Part shown: positions 1 to 7,031 of the stretch, in pieces
How the letters are laid out: each line of letters opens with the position of its first letter
How positions within the stretch are numbered: position 1 is the stretch's first letter
DNA from: Polyangiaceae bacterium
Lineage (GTDB): Bacteria > Myxococcota_A > Polyangia > Polyangiales > Polyangiaceae
Assembly (NCBI GenBank): GCA_016929495.1
Contig: JAFGIS010000204.1
Span: forward strand, 1 to 58,478
DNA length: 58,478 nucleotides
Direction: 5' to 3'
The notes under the pieces: generated by a model
Database searches by the model: none
Seen by the model: the letters and a program-made list of their open reading frames with translations, nothing else
What the model was told of the DNA's origin: nothing
Program-made: the position numbers and the translations under genes

Positions 1-467
1 ACGGGTCGCGCGTCTGCCACGGCAGCGTGAGGATCGATCACGTTCGGGCGACGTGCCGCGGCCTGCATGATGAACTAGCAATACAGCTCAGATGATTTGC
101 TGTCAATCTACTTTCTACAGCCCAACGCACCCCCAGCCTGCCGCTATCTCGGGGATTTCCGTCCTGACCGGCCACACAGGGCCCAGCGGCGCGGCAGGGG
201 CCACCTGACCGAAAAACGCTGCACGCGGGCCGCCCGCTCTCGCGGTACCGCTTCGCGCCGCGGGGCCGCCGCGTGCGCGTTCCGGCTGGTTCCGCGCTGT
301 CTCGGGTCCAACGGCGCCAGGGCTCGGGACGCGAGCAAACGGACTGGCCTGTTGCACGACACGGTCGGGGCAGGCTCGCGTCGCAGCGCGCGTCCCGACC
401 GGCGAAGGTCCTCGCGACGCGCGAGAGACACGTTGTCGCAGGCCCTGCTCGGATGTATGGTGACTGT
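1..467. other. Intergenic / window edge, no supported gene
   Basis: No open frame here looks like a protein. The frames on both strands are Arg/Ala/Pro-rich translations of GC-rich DNA. The stretch holds one copy of a dispersed repeat (336-387) and presumably the promoter of the toxin-antitoxin pair that follows. Confidence 0.6.
336..387 (+). repeat. Dispersed 52-bp repeat, copy A
   Basis: This 52-bp stretch matches 3258-3309 in the same orientation at about 45 of 52 positions by hand alignment. Similarity stops on both sides. Both copies are intergenic and both flank the accessory patch that carries the toxin-antitoxin and Fic genes. No coding sense is visible in either copy. Confidence 0.6.
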
Positions 468-695
468 ATGGCGCGCCTCACTTCGACGACGATTCGGTTG
501 GAGCAGCAAGACATCTTGGCTCTCCGCAGGGCCCGTGCTGCGGGGCATTCGGCATCGGAGCTGGTCAGACAGGGATTGCGCGTTGTCGCGTCACGATACT
601 ACTCTGGCCGTCGTCCCCCGAGGACTGGGTTGTTCCAGTCGACCGACGCCAAGCTGGGGGATGAGGATCTCCTGTTCAAGGACATCAAGGAGTGA
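468..695 (+). CDS. RHH-type antitoxin of a type II toxin-antitoxin pair
   Basis: A 75-residue protein that begins MARLTSTTIRLEQQDILAL. The short N-terminal strand with TTIRL, followed by helices containing ASELVRQGLR, fits a ribbon-helix-helix DNA-binding antitoxin. The acidic C-terminal tail (GDEDLLFKDIKE) would be the toxin-binding end. The stop overlaps the GTG start of the PIN-domain gene by 4 bases, the usual antitoxin-toxin coupling. An in-frame ATG at 453 is an alternative start. Family membership is inferred from pattern and context. By analogy with such pairs it should bind and repress its own promoter together with the toxin. Confidence 0.7.
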   Translation: MARLTSTTIRLEQQDILALRRARAAGHSASELVRQGLRVVASRYYSGRRPPRTGLFQSTDAKLGDEDLLFKDIKE

Positions 696-1123
696 GAGCC
701 GCGCTCGTTGCAGACACGGGAGGTCTGCTTCGGGCGCTTGCCCGTACCAGCGAGGGTGCGCCGAGCTTCCCGGAGTACGAGCAAGCGCTGACAGCAGCGA
801 GCACGGTCATCGTGCCCGGGCTGGTTCTCGCTGAGGTGGACTACTTCCTTCGAGACCATCGCGCGGCGATGCGACAACTCGTCGCCGACATCTTCGATCC
901 GAGAACCCGATACGAGTATGAGCTGCCCCTCCCGTCCGACATGGCCCGGTCCCTCGAGTTGGACGCCCGATTCGCAGGTCTCCATCTCGGCTTGGTCGAT
1001 GGCACGGTAGCCGCGGTGGCAGAGCGACGGCGGGTCTACCGAATCCTGACCACGGATCGGCGAGACTTCGGAGCCATACGAATCGGTCCTCGCCTGACGC
1101 AGGCCCTTGAGCTGGTGCCGTAG
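692..1123 (+). CDS. PIN-domain ribonuclease toxin (VapC-like)
   Basis: 143 residues, the usual length of a VapC-type toxin. The acidic residues expected of a PIN nuclease site are visible in order: ADTG near the N-terminus, AEVDYF near residue 50, GLVDGTVAAVAE near 101-112, and LTTDRRDF near 120. Such proteins cleave RNA using Mg2+ held by these carboxylates and are neutralised by the upstream antitoxin. The GTG start at 692 overlaps the antitoxin stop, so the two are translationally coupled. VADTG replaces the more common VDTSA but keeps the first Asp. Substrate RNA cannot be predicted. Confidence 0.8.
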   Translation: MRAALVADTGGLLRALARTSEGAPSFPEYEQALTAASTVIVPGLVLAEVDYFLRDHRAAMRQLVADIFDPRTRYEYELPLPSDMARSLELDARFAGLHLGLVDGTVAAVAERRRVYRILTTDRRDFGAIRIGPRLTQALELVP

Positions 1124-1238
1124 AGCGGCTGGGGCGACAGGCGTGCGACGGCGAGCCATCTCGACAATCCCATCCTGACCGGCCAGATAGAACCTCAGCG
1201 ACGAAGCAGCGTCTGTTGCTCGGAAAAAAGGGTAGACC

Positions 1239-1649
1239 ATGTCTCACTACACCACGATCCAAACGCAGTTTCGCGAATTGCCGATTTTGTTGAGCTCCCT
1301 TCAGCAGATGGGTTTTCAGCACGTGGAGTGTCACGAACAGGCCCAGCCCCTGTACGGATATCAAGGCGATCGGAGACCGGAAACCGCTGAGGTGATCATT
1401 CGGCGCGAGCACATCGGACGCGCTGCCAATGATGTGGGCTTCAAACGACAGGAGTCCGGAGAGTTTCGAGCTACGATTTCCGAGTACGATCGTCGTACAC
1501 GGTGCAACGACCAGTGGCTCCGTGAACTGAACCGAACCTATGCCTACCATCTGGTTCGCGACCAGGCGCGCGAGCAGGATCTCGTCATCGAAGAAGAGAA
1601 GACCCTGGAAAACGGCGATGTGGTCATCGTCTTGTCGGAAAGGGGGTAG
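1239..1649 (+). CDS. DUF1257 (Ycf35-like) protein
   Basis: 136 residues beginning MSHYTTIQTQFRELPIL, the characteristic start of the DUF1257 family (MSHFTTI-type), which includes chloroplast Ycf35. The function of the family is unknown. The protein appears soluble, without a signal peptide or membrane segment. In other bacteria DUF1257 genes often sit beside a small DUF2997 gene and an AAA+ ATPase gene. Neither is seen here, and the next thing downstream is a broken XRE-like gene. This copy may therefore be stranded or a relic of a larger cassette. Confidence 0.75.
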   Translation: MSHYTTIQTQFRELPILLSSLQQMGFQHVECHEQAQPLYGYQGDRRPETAEVIIRREHIGRAANDVGFKRQESGEFRATISEYDRRTRCNDQWLRELNRTYAYHLVRDQAREQDLVIEEEKTLENGDVVIVLSERG

Positions 1650-1691
1650 CCCGCATCGGTCACCAGATCCGCACCCGGCCCATGGGCCACG

Positions 1692-1820
1692 CCACGCTGG
1701 CTGTCGGCGAACGAGATCCGGGCGATCCGCGAGCGGTTCAACCTGAACCAGGGCGATCTCGCGCGCCTGCTGCGGCTCGGCGCGAACACGGTATCGCGCT
1801 GGGAGTCGGGCAGGAACGTG
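1692..1820 (+). pseudogene. Fragment of an XRE/MqsA-type HTH regulator
   Basis: In this frame the DNA reads WLSANEIRAIRERFNLNQ, then GDLARLLRLGANTVSRWESG. That is a complete Cro/XRE helix-turn-helix with the QGDLARLL and TVSRWESGRN signatures of MqsA-like antitoxins. No start codon and zinc-binding N-terminal half precede it. After VG the frame turns into low-complexity Pro/Ala/Arg sequence that runs into the 21-bp array. It is best read as the surviving piece of a decayed antitoxin or regulator gene. Confidence 0.65.
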
Positions 1821-1942
1821 GGGGAAGCTCCGGCGCCCCCTTCCCATCGAATGCGTCCGCTGCCGAGGGCGCTCGAGATGGATCGAGCTCGGTGTCGGCC
1901 TGTGCAACTCGTGGTCCGGGGCCTCGAGCTTGCCGGCGCCCG

Positions 1943-2278
1943 CGCCCCGCCGGGAATAGCACTTGCCCCCTTTGCGGCTGGCCGTGCCCCATGGGACCCA
2001 ACCCTTGCCCCACGGGCGACCCGTCCTGCCCCACTCGCTGGATGTCGTGCCCCACTGGGGTAAACCTTGCCTGCCCTTGCGACCCGCCCTGCCCCACTGA
2101 CTCGGCGTCGCGCCCCACCGAGCAGAACCCCCGGCCCAACGTCGCAACAGCCCTGCCCCACTGGGTGGAAGTCGTGGCCCACTGGGAAAAGCGCTTGCCC
2201 CCTGGCGGCAAGCCCTGCCCCACTCGCCCGACGTCATACCCCACCGGGCAAGACGCCGGCCCCACGGGCCAGAACCTT
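1943..2278. repeat. Array of 16 units with 21-bp period, C-rich core
   Basis: A core close to TGCCCCACTGG recurs at 1943, 1964, 1985, 2006, 2027, 2048, 2069, 2090, 2111, 2133, 2154, 2176, 2196, 2216, 2237 and 2258. Spacing is 20-22 and mostly exactly 21. The remaining 10-12 bases of each unit differ between copies. The last unit ends on the stop codon of the fic gene, and the first lies just beyond the XRE remnant. The period equals two helical turns, so the cores all face the same side of the DNA. It is open in several frames on both strands but gives only degenerate Gly/Trp/Arg heptads, so coding is unlikely. Confidence 0.85.
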
Positions 2279-2864
2279 ACTCGCTCAGCTGATCTTGAAG
2301 AAGGTCGGCCAAATACTCGGCCAATTCGTCGACATTGAACTGCCCCTCCGCCCAATGACGATCGGCGGCTTGAAGCGCTGCGTAGTACCGCGGCCGGTCC
2401 TCTCGAATACGCTCCGGAACGATCTTTCTCCCGGGCAGGAGCGATCCCTGACGCAGGCACATGAGATAGTAGCAGGCAGCACGGGCAGTCCGGCCATTTC
2501 CCTCGATGAACGGATGGATGAGACGCCAGCGCGCGTAGGCTGGGAGCAGCGTCGGATGATCCATGATGTCCCAGTTCTCATGCACCACCGAGATGAACTG
2601 ATCCACCAGTCCCGGAACGTCCTTGAAGTGGGGCGGGATGTGGTTTCCCACATAGATGGGCTGTTCCCGGAACCGACCGCCGAACTGAGCGATATTGGCC
2701 ACTGCAACGGCGTTGAATGACCAAAGGACATACTTGTCGAACGCTTCGATGCCCTTGCTCAGCCCAATCTCTATGCAGTTCGTGAGAAAATCATATTGCC
2801 GCAGCAGGTTCTGCTCCTGCACGCGAGCGAAGAGCGCTGGATCGTCTGCCTGCCTGACGGACAT
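2277..2864 (-). CDS. Fic family protein, probable AMP transferase
   Basis: 195 residues. The catalytic motif HPFIEGNGRTAR at about residues 117-128 is intact (HxFx(D/E)GNGRxxR), so nucleotidyl transfer to a target hydroxyl is expected. The preceding region has the usual Fic landmarks: a GRFREQPIYVG flap segment at about 63-73 followed by HIPP. A possible weak inhibitory helix (LSKGIEA near 35-41, resembling SxxxE) is seen, but its last position does not fit the consensus. A 68-residue gene lies 18 bases upstream and may encode an antitoxin or partner. The stop codon touches the 21-bp array. Target and biological role (toxin, effector or regulator) are unknown. Confidence 0.85.
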   Translation of the reverse strand: MSVRQADDPALFARVQEQNLLRQYDFLTNCIEIGLSKGIEAFDKYVLWSFNAVAVANIAQFGGRFREQPIYVGNHIPPHFKDVPGLVDQFISVVHENWDIMDHPTLLPAYARWRLIHPFIEGNGRTARAACYYLMCLRQGSLLPGRKIVPERIREDRPRYYAALQAADRHWAEGQFNVDELAEYLADLLQDQLSE

Positions 2865-2882
2865 TGGGGCGACTCGCCAGAC

Positions 2883-3089
2883 CTACGTCTTCAGGCGAAT
2901 GTGCTGCGAGGCGAATCGCACGGACTCCTTCGTGATGAGATCAGACGGAGGTGCGTTCCCGAACGCGAAGCTGACACGCTGCTCTTGAAGGTCAGCCTCG
3001 GTGACCGGAGTGCTGCGAGCCGCTTCCAACAAACGCTTCAACTCGGGCTTCGTTCGCAGAGTCGACTGGAACTGCTTACGGTCTGCCAT
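2883..3089 (-). CDS. Small protein upstream of fic, candidate partner/antitoxin
   Basis: 68 residues, no signal peptide or membrane segment, mixed charge. The segment EADLQEQRVSFAFGNAP followed by ITKESVRFASQHI resembles small proteins commonly encoded just before Fic genes in bacteria. It ends 18 bases before the fic start, so the two are probably co-transcribed. A canonical (S/T)xxxE(G/N) inhibitory motif of VbhA-type antitoxins is not visible. I therefore do not name it an antitoxin, although that is the most economical idea. The AT-richer stretch at 3090-3125 likely holds the promoter. Confidence 0.6.
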   Translation of the reverse strand: MADRKQFQSTLRTKPELKRLLEAARSTPVTEADLQEQRVSFAFGNAPPSDLITKESVRFASQHIRLKT

Positions 3090-3223
3090 GATACCTAGCC
3101 ATCCGTTCAGTATACTGTCGGGTGGACTGAATCAAGCACGACGTCAAGCTCACACAGTACTTGTTCGGATGGTGCCCAGCAACATCAAGGTCAACCCGTT
3201 GAAATCACAGGTGACGCAAAGGA

Positions 3224-3254
3224 GCGCCCCGAAAGTGCGGGCTCATCGGGGCGC
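3224..3254. terminator. Hairpin, 9-bp perfect stem
   Basis: GCGCCCCGA (3224-3232) pairs with TCGGGGCGC (3246-3254) around a 13-base loop. No T run follows. It lies between the divergent ends of the fic operon promoter region and the 3' end of the minus-strand membrane protein gene, immediately before repeat copy B. Confidence 0.45.
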
Positions 3255-3257
3255 AGA

Positions 3258-3309
3258 CAAACCGACTGACCTGTCGCACGACATGGTCAGGGCGGGCGCG
3301 CGTCGCAGC
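3258..3309 (+). repeat. Dispersed 52-bp repeat, copy B
   Basis: Second copy of the element at 336-387, same orientation, about 7 mismatches in 52. It directly follows the 3224-3254 hairpin, which copy A lacks. Confidence 0.6.
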
Positions 3310-3403
3310 ACGGACGACGGCCGGAGCCCGCGCTTGTCCGAACCCGTCGTGCCGGGCGCGAACGCAGTGCCCGTCCGGCCCGCGACGCCCGCAGCCCCCT
3401 GCT

Positions 3404-5221
3404 CTACGTCCTCGGCCCCTCGTTGTAACTGCGCGGCCGATCCTCGGCACGCACGCCGCCGTGCTCCTTGCCGTGCTCGAGCACGTCGTCGATGATGCGG
3501 GACAACCAGGTGCCCGGGTAGTTGAGCGACAGATCGATGAGCTCGGCTTGCCGAGCTTCGATCTGCTTCTTGTCCCAGAGACACTGAAGGGAAAGCGCCA
3601 CCAGGTTGCGGTCGTTCGGCGCCATCGTGAGGCCTCGCTGGTAGTGGGGCCAGGCCTGGGCCGCACGCCCGAGCCGACACAGAGCATCGGCATGGTAGAC
3701 GTGCGCCATGGGCCAGCTCGGAGCGATTTCCAGCGCCTTGCGACCCACCCGCAGCCGCTCTTCGCCCCTGCCTCGTGTCCCGAGCATGACGGCGTAGTTG
3801 AGCTGCGCCTTGGCGCTCCGGGGCGACGCCCAGCGCGTCATGCGCCAGAAAATGAGATCGTTCGTGTAGGCCAGCGCATGCACGCGTGCCCCGAGCGCCT
3901 GGACCGCGAAGAACCCGATGACCACCAGCCGGCGCGCTCGGGTCACCTCCCCGCTGCCGAGCAGTCGATCCAGACCCACGGCCATGAGCCACGCCGCACC
4001 GATCGCCGGGATGTACCAGAAACGTTCGGCCCGAACGGTCGGCAAGAGCACGAGGAGATTCGAGCACGGCAGGAAGGCCATCGGGACCCACATCAGACCG
4101 AGCGCCAACAGCGCAGGGACTCCCTGGGCCGCTCGCCTCCTTCGGGCAACGGCAGCCATGACCAGGGCGCCCAGCGGCGGCAGCACGAGCGCAAGCCCGC
4201 CCAAGACGGAGTCGAACGAGACGAGCCGGGTGGGTATGCTCTCCTGGGCGAACGAGTAGTCGGCGCTGAGCTTCCAAGGAAAGACCACCTGCAGTAGCCC
4301 CTGCCAGTAGACGTGCAAGCCGCCGGCCACGCGATGCGCCCAGTCTGCCTTGACGAGCGGGTTGTTGATGGGATCGTGCGGGAGACGCGGCTGGTGGAAC
4401 CACTGCGCGCCGAGCTCGACCCAGCGCTCGTGCCAGGGCAACGAGGCGAGCGCGGCACCGGACGCGGGCGCCGGAAGGGCGGACGGAAACAGACGTTTCC
4501 TCAGTTCGACGAAGAGCACGAGCGCGGCCAGGGTGCCCACCAAGCCGAGGGCGACTCGAGCCGCGCGTCGGGGCTTGTCGGGGTGCAGGGCGCTCGGCAG
4601 CACCCAGGCGGCCCAGGGCACGAGCCCAACGGCGACGAAAGCCGTCTCCTTGCTGAAAAAACCGACGAGCGTGGCAACGAAGACCGCCGGACCGAGCCAC
4701 ACCAGCTTCAGGCGGCAGGCATGCACAGCCAGCAGCACGCTGAGCCCCGCCAGAACGTCCGCCAGACCCACGACCCCGGTCACCGCTTCGGTGAGCACGG
4801 CGCAGACCACGAACGCGGCTCCGGCGAGCCACGCCAGGCGCCTGCGGCCGGTGACACGCAGCGCAAGCCCGGCGACGAGGCTGGCGTTGACCGCGTGCAG
4901 CAGGATGTTCGCCCAATGCAACAGCCAGGGCAGCTCGGCGATGCTCCAGAGGGCCCGCCAGAGTATGTCGGGAAGCGGGCGGTAGGAACCGATGCTGCGA
5001 GCGGGCGGCAGTCCCCAGAAGTCGCGTCGAAACGCCTCGCTCCAACCCACACCGTGACCATTGACGTAGGGATTGGCGAGCAACGCCTCCTGCTCGTCGA
5101 AGATGAAGTTGCTGGTCGGGCTGCGCGTGAACAGCAGCGCCGCACACACGAGCGCCGCGGCGAGGGCGACTCCGAAGGTCGGGTCCGATCGATGAAAGGT
5201 GTCGCGCCAGAGCGCCGTCAT
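3404..5221 (-). CDS. TMTC-like GT-C membrane protein with C-terminal TPRs
   Basis: About 605 residues from the ATG at 5221. The frame stays open upstream to 5461 but would then run through the start of the divergent kinase gene. After the first membrane helix comes FIFDEQEALLANPYV and then GSYRPLP, typical of GT-C glycosyltransferases of the TMTC/DUF1736 group. These have an acidic loop after helix 1 and take lipid-linked sugars as donors. Roughly ten hydrophobic segments follow, then a soluble C-terminus with TPR-like repeats (AKAQLNYAVMLGTRG, AHVYHADALCRLGRAAQAW). The bacterial members may be protein O-mannosyltransferases or have other acceptors. The enzymatic assignment is inference from topology. 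Confidence 0.65.
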   Translation of the reverse strand: MTALWRDTFHRSDPTFGVALAAALVCAALLFTRSPTSNFIFDEQEALLANPYVNGHGVGWSEAFRRDFWGLPPARSIGSYRPLPDILWRALWSIAELPWLLHWANILLHAVNASLVAGLALRVTGRRRLAWLAGAAFVVCAVLTEAVTGVVGLADVLAGLSVLLAVHACRLKLVWLGPAVFVATLVGFFSKETAFVAVGLVPWAAWVLPSALHPDKPRRAARVALGLVGTLAALVLFVELRKRLFPSALPAPASGAALASLPWHERWVELGAQWFHQPRLPHDPINNPLVKADWAHRVAGGLHVYWQGLLQVVFPWKLSADYSFAQESIPTRLVSFDSVLGGLALVLPPLGALVMAAVARRRRAAQGVPALLALGLMWVPMAFLPCSNLLVLLPTVRAERFWYIPAIGAAWLMAVGLDRLLGSGEVTRARRLVVIGFFAVQALGARVHALAYTNDLIFWRMTRWASPRSAKAQLNYAVMLGTRGRGEERLRVGRKALEIAPSWPMAHVYHADALCRLGRAAQAWPHYQRGLTMAPNDRNLVALSLQCLWDKKQIEARQAELIDLSLNYPGTWLSRIIDDVLEHGKEHGGVRAEDRPRSYNEGPRT

Positions 5222-5450
5222 GGCCGACGTCGCGCGCCTCCAGCCCTCGTTCGCCGGTGCACCGCTCCCCTCCGTCGTGGACGGCCGAGAGAACCATGCC
5301 GCACGCGGCGTCTCTGGCTCGAAGGGGTTGCTCTTCACCGCTCTCAGTTCGAGAACAGTTACCGCGTCCCCCGAGCGGACGCCAACCCCCCTGCGCTTGC
5401 CAGCCGAGCGCCGATGGCACCCCGGGGCGCCGGTGGTATGCTCGCCCCCG

Positions 5451-6770
5451 ATGAATGCCACGGCTGATTTCGACGGCTGTCAGGTGCTGAGCAAAGTCAG
5501 CTCGGGCACCGTCACGGACCTGTACGAGGCCGTGCAGCTGCCGCTCGGGCGCCGGGTCCTGGTCAAGACGCTGAGCGCGAACCTGTTGCCTTCGTCACCC
5601 TTCGCAGCCAGCCTGGAACGCGAAGCGCAGCTGCTCGCCGAGCTGGACCATCCCAACATCCTCCGCGTCCACGAGTTCAAGCGCCGTGACGATCGCATGT
5701 GGCTGGTTCTCGAGCACGTGGACGGCTGGACTCTGCAGGAACTGCTCGAGACACGGCCGCGGCTGCCCGCCTTGCTCGTGGTAGCCGTCGGCCTCGGCGT
5801 GGCACGCGCACTCGAGCACGCGCACGAAAAGGGCATCGTGCATCGTGACGTGCGCCCGACGAACATCGCGGTCGGGCGCGGCGGCTCGGTCAAGCTCGCG
5901 CACTTCAGCGTGGCCGTGAACGAACGGTTCGCAAGCCTGCCGGAACTGCTCGATGGCTCCTCGGGCTCCGGAAGGATCGCGTACATGTCGCCGGAACAGA
6001 TCCTCGGTGAGCAACCGGATCCTCGCAGCGATCTGTTCTCGCTCGGCATCACGATGTACCGCGCGTTGACCGGCGTGTGGCCGTTCGGGGATGGGTCCGA
6101 ACCGGCCACGCACCAGATCCGGCATCAGTCGCCCGCACCGCTCGGGAGGCTGGTGAGCGAACTGCCCGGTTCCCTGGAGCGCGCGGTTCATCGCTGCTTG
6201 CAGAAGGTACCGGCGGATCGTTTCTCGTCGGCCGCGGAGCTCGCGCAGGCCTTGGGCGCTGTCCTGATCGAGCTCGGTCAGCCGTCGTCGAGGCTCGCGG
6301 TGAGTCACGCCCTTCAGCAGGCCGGACTGGTCGAGCAGACTGCCGACGGCGACGCTCCGCCCATGTCGATCCTGACGCCGAGGGAAACCAAGAGCTCCGC
6401 ATTTCGCGCGGCCGTGCTCGGACTGGGCGGTGCCAGCGCGATGGTCGTGCTCGGCGGCACGCTGATATTCGCGCTGGCTGGAGGCTCGGACTTGCACGCT
6501 CCGTCCAGAGCCGGCACCGGCAGGCTCGACCTGGTGCCCGTGGGCGCCGGCCAGCTCCGGGTGGTTGCCGATCCATGGGCCCGCGTGATCGTGGACGGAC
6601 ACGAGATCGACACCACGCCGTTCGCCCGATCGATCCCGCTGCGCTCGGGAACCCACTACGTTCGGCTCGAGCATCCTCAGGCGCCACCGGAGCGCCGGAC
6701 GATCCACCTCGTCCCCGGCGAGACCGTGCTGCTCGACGTGAAGATGAAGGTGGTTCGGCCGCAGCACTGA
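5451..6770 (+). CDS. Hanks-type Ser/Thr pseudokinase with PEGA-like tail
   Basis: 439 residues from the ATG at 5451. The N-terminal half is a Hanks kinase fold: a lysine strand RRVLVK, the catalytic-loop motif HRDVRPTNI, YMSPEQ, and a D-x-F-S-L-G helix (DLFSLGITMYRAL). Two key features are missing. The glycine-rich loop reads KVSSGTVT, and the DFG metal-binding motif is replaced by AHFS. A single membrane helix (near residues 320-340) leads to a periplasmic PEGA-like domain (VIVDGHEIDTTPF then GTHYVRLEHP). It is divergent to the TMTC-like gene and 260 bases upstream of a second, intact kinase, for which it may act as a regulator or sensor. Loss of catalysis is inferred from the missing Asp. 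Confidence 0.8.
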   Translation: MNATADFDGCQVLSKVSSGTVTDLYEAVQLPLGRRVLVKTLSANLLPSSPFAASLEREAQLLAELDHPNILRVHEFKRRDDRMWLVLEHVDGWTLQELLETRPRLPALLVVAVGLGVARALEHAHEKGIVHRDVRPTNIAVGRGGSVKLAHFSVAVNERFASLPELLDGSSGSGRIAYMSPEQILGEQPDPRSDLFSLGITMYRALTGVWPFGDGSEPATHQIRHQSPAPLGRLVSELPGSLERAVHRCLQKVPADRFSSAAELAQALGAVLIELGQPSSRLAVSHALQQAGLVEQTADGDAPPMSILTPRETKSSAFRAAVLGLGGASAMVVLGGTLIFALAGGSDLHAPSRAGTGRLDLVPVGAGQLRVVADPWARVIVDGHEIDTTPFARSIPLRSGTHYVRLEHPQAPPERRTIHLVPGETVLLDVKMKVVRPQH

Positions 6771-7031
6771 CCCACGAGGTCCGCCGATCCGATCCCACTG
6801 AGTCGCGGGCTGGGCCCCCGGGGCGAGGGCGTTCGCCCCTGCGGGCCGGGACGGGCACGTGGGTCGAAAGACCGCGCGAGGGGCATGCGCCGGCCGTACC
6901 GTGCGACGCGCCGCTGGGCGAGGAAGGGCGAGAAGGCGTGCCGGTTGCGTCCCCCCCGCGCTGCGTGCTTTGCTTGGGGTCGTTTCTCCCGCCTGTAGAA
7001 AGACAGGTCGTCTTCGCTCGCGCAGGCACAC

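Noticed and set aside
807-2237. A 476-codon minus-strand frame including Gly/Trp heptads from the 21-bp array
   Set aside because: It runs antisense through the PIN toxin and DUF1257 genes. The heptads simply reflect the 21-base period, which is open in several frames.
1943-2278. CRISPR array
   Set aside because: The period is 21 bases with an ~11-base core. No 24-40 base repeat, no uniform spacers, no cas genes.
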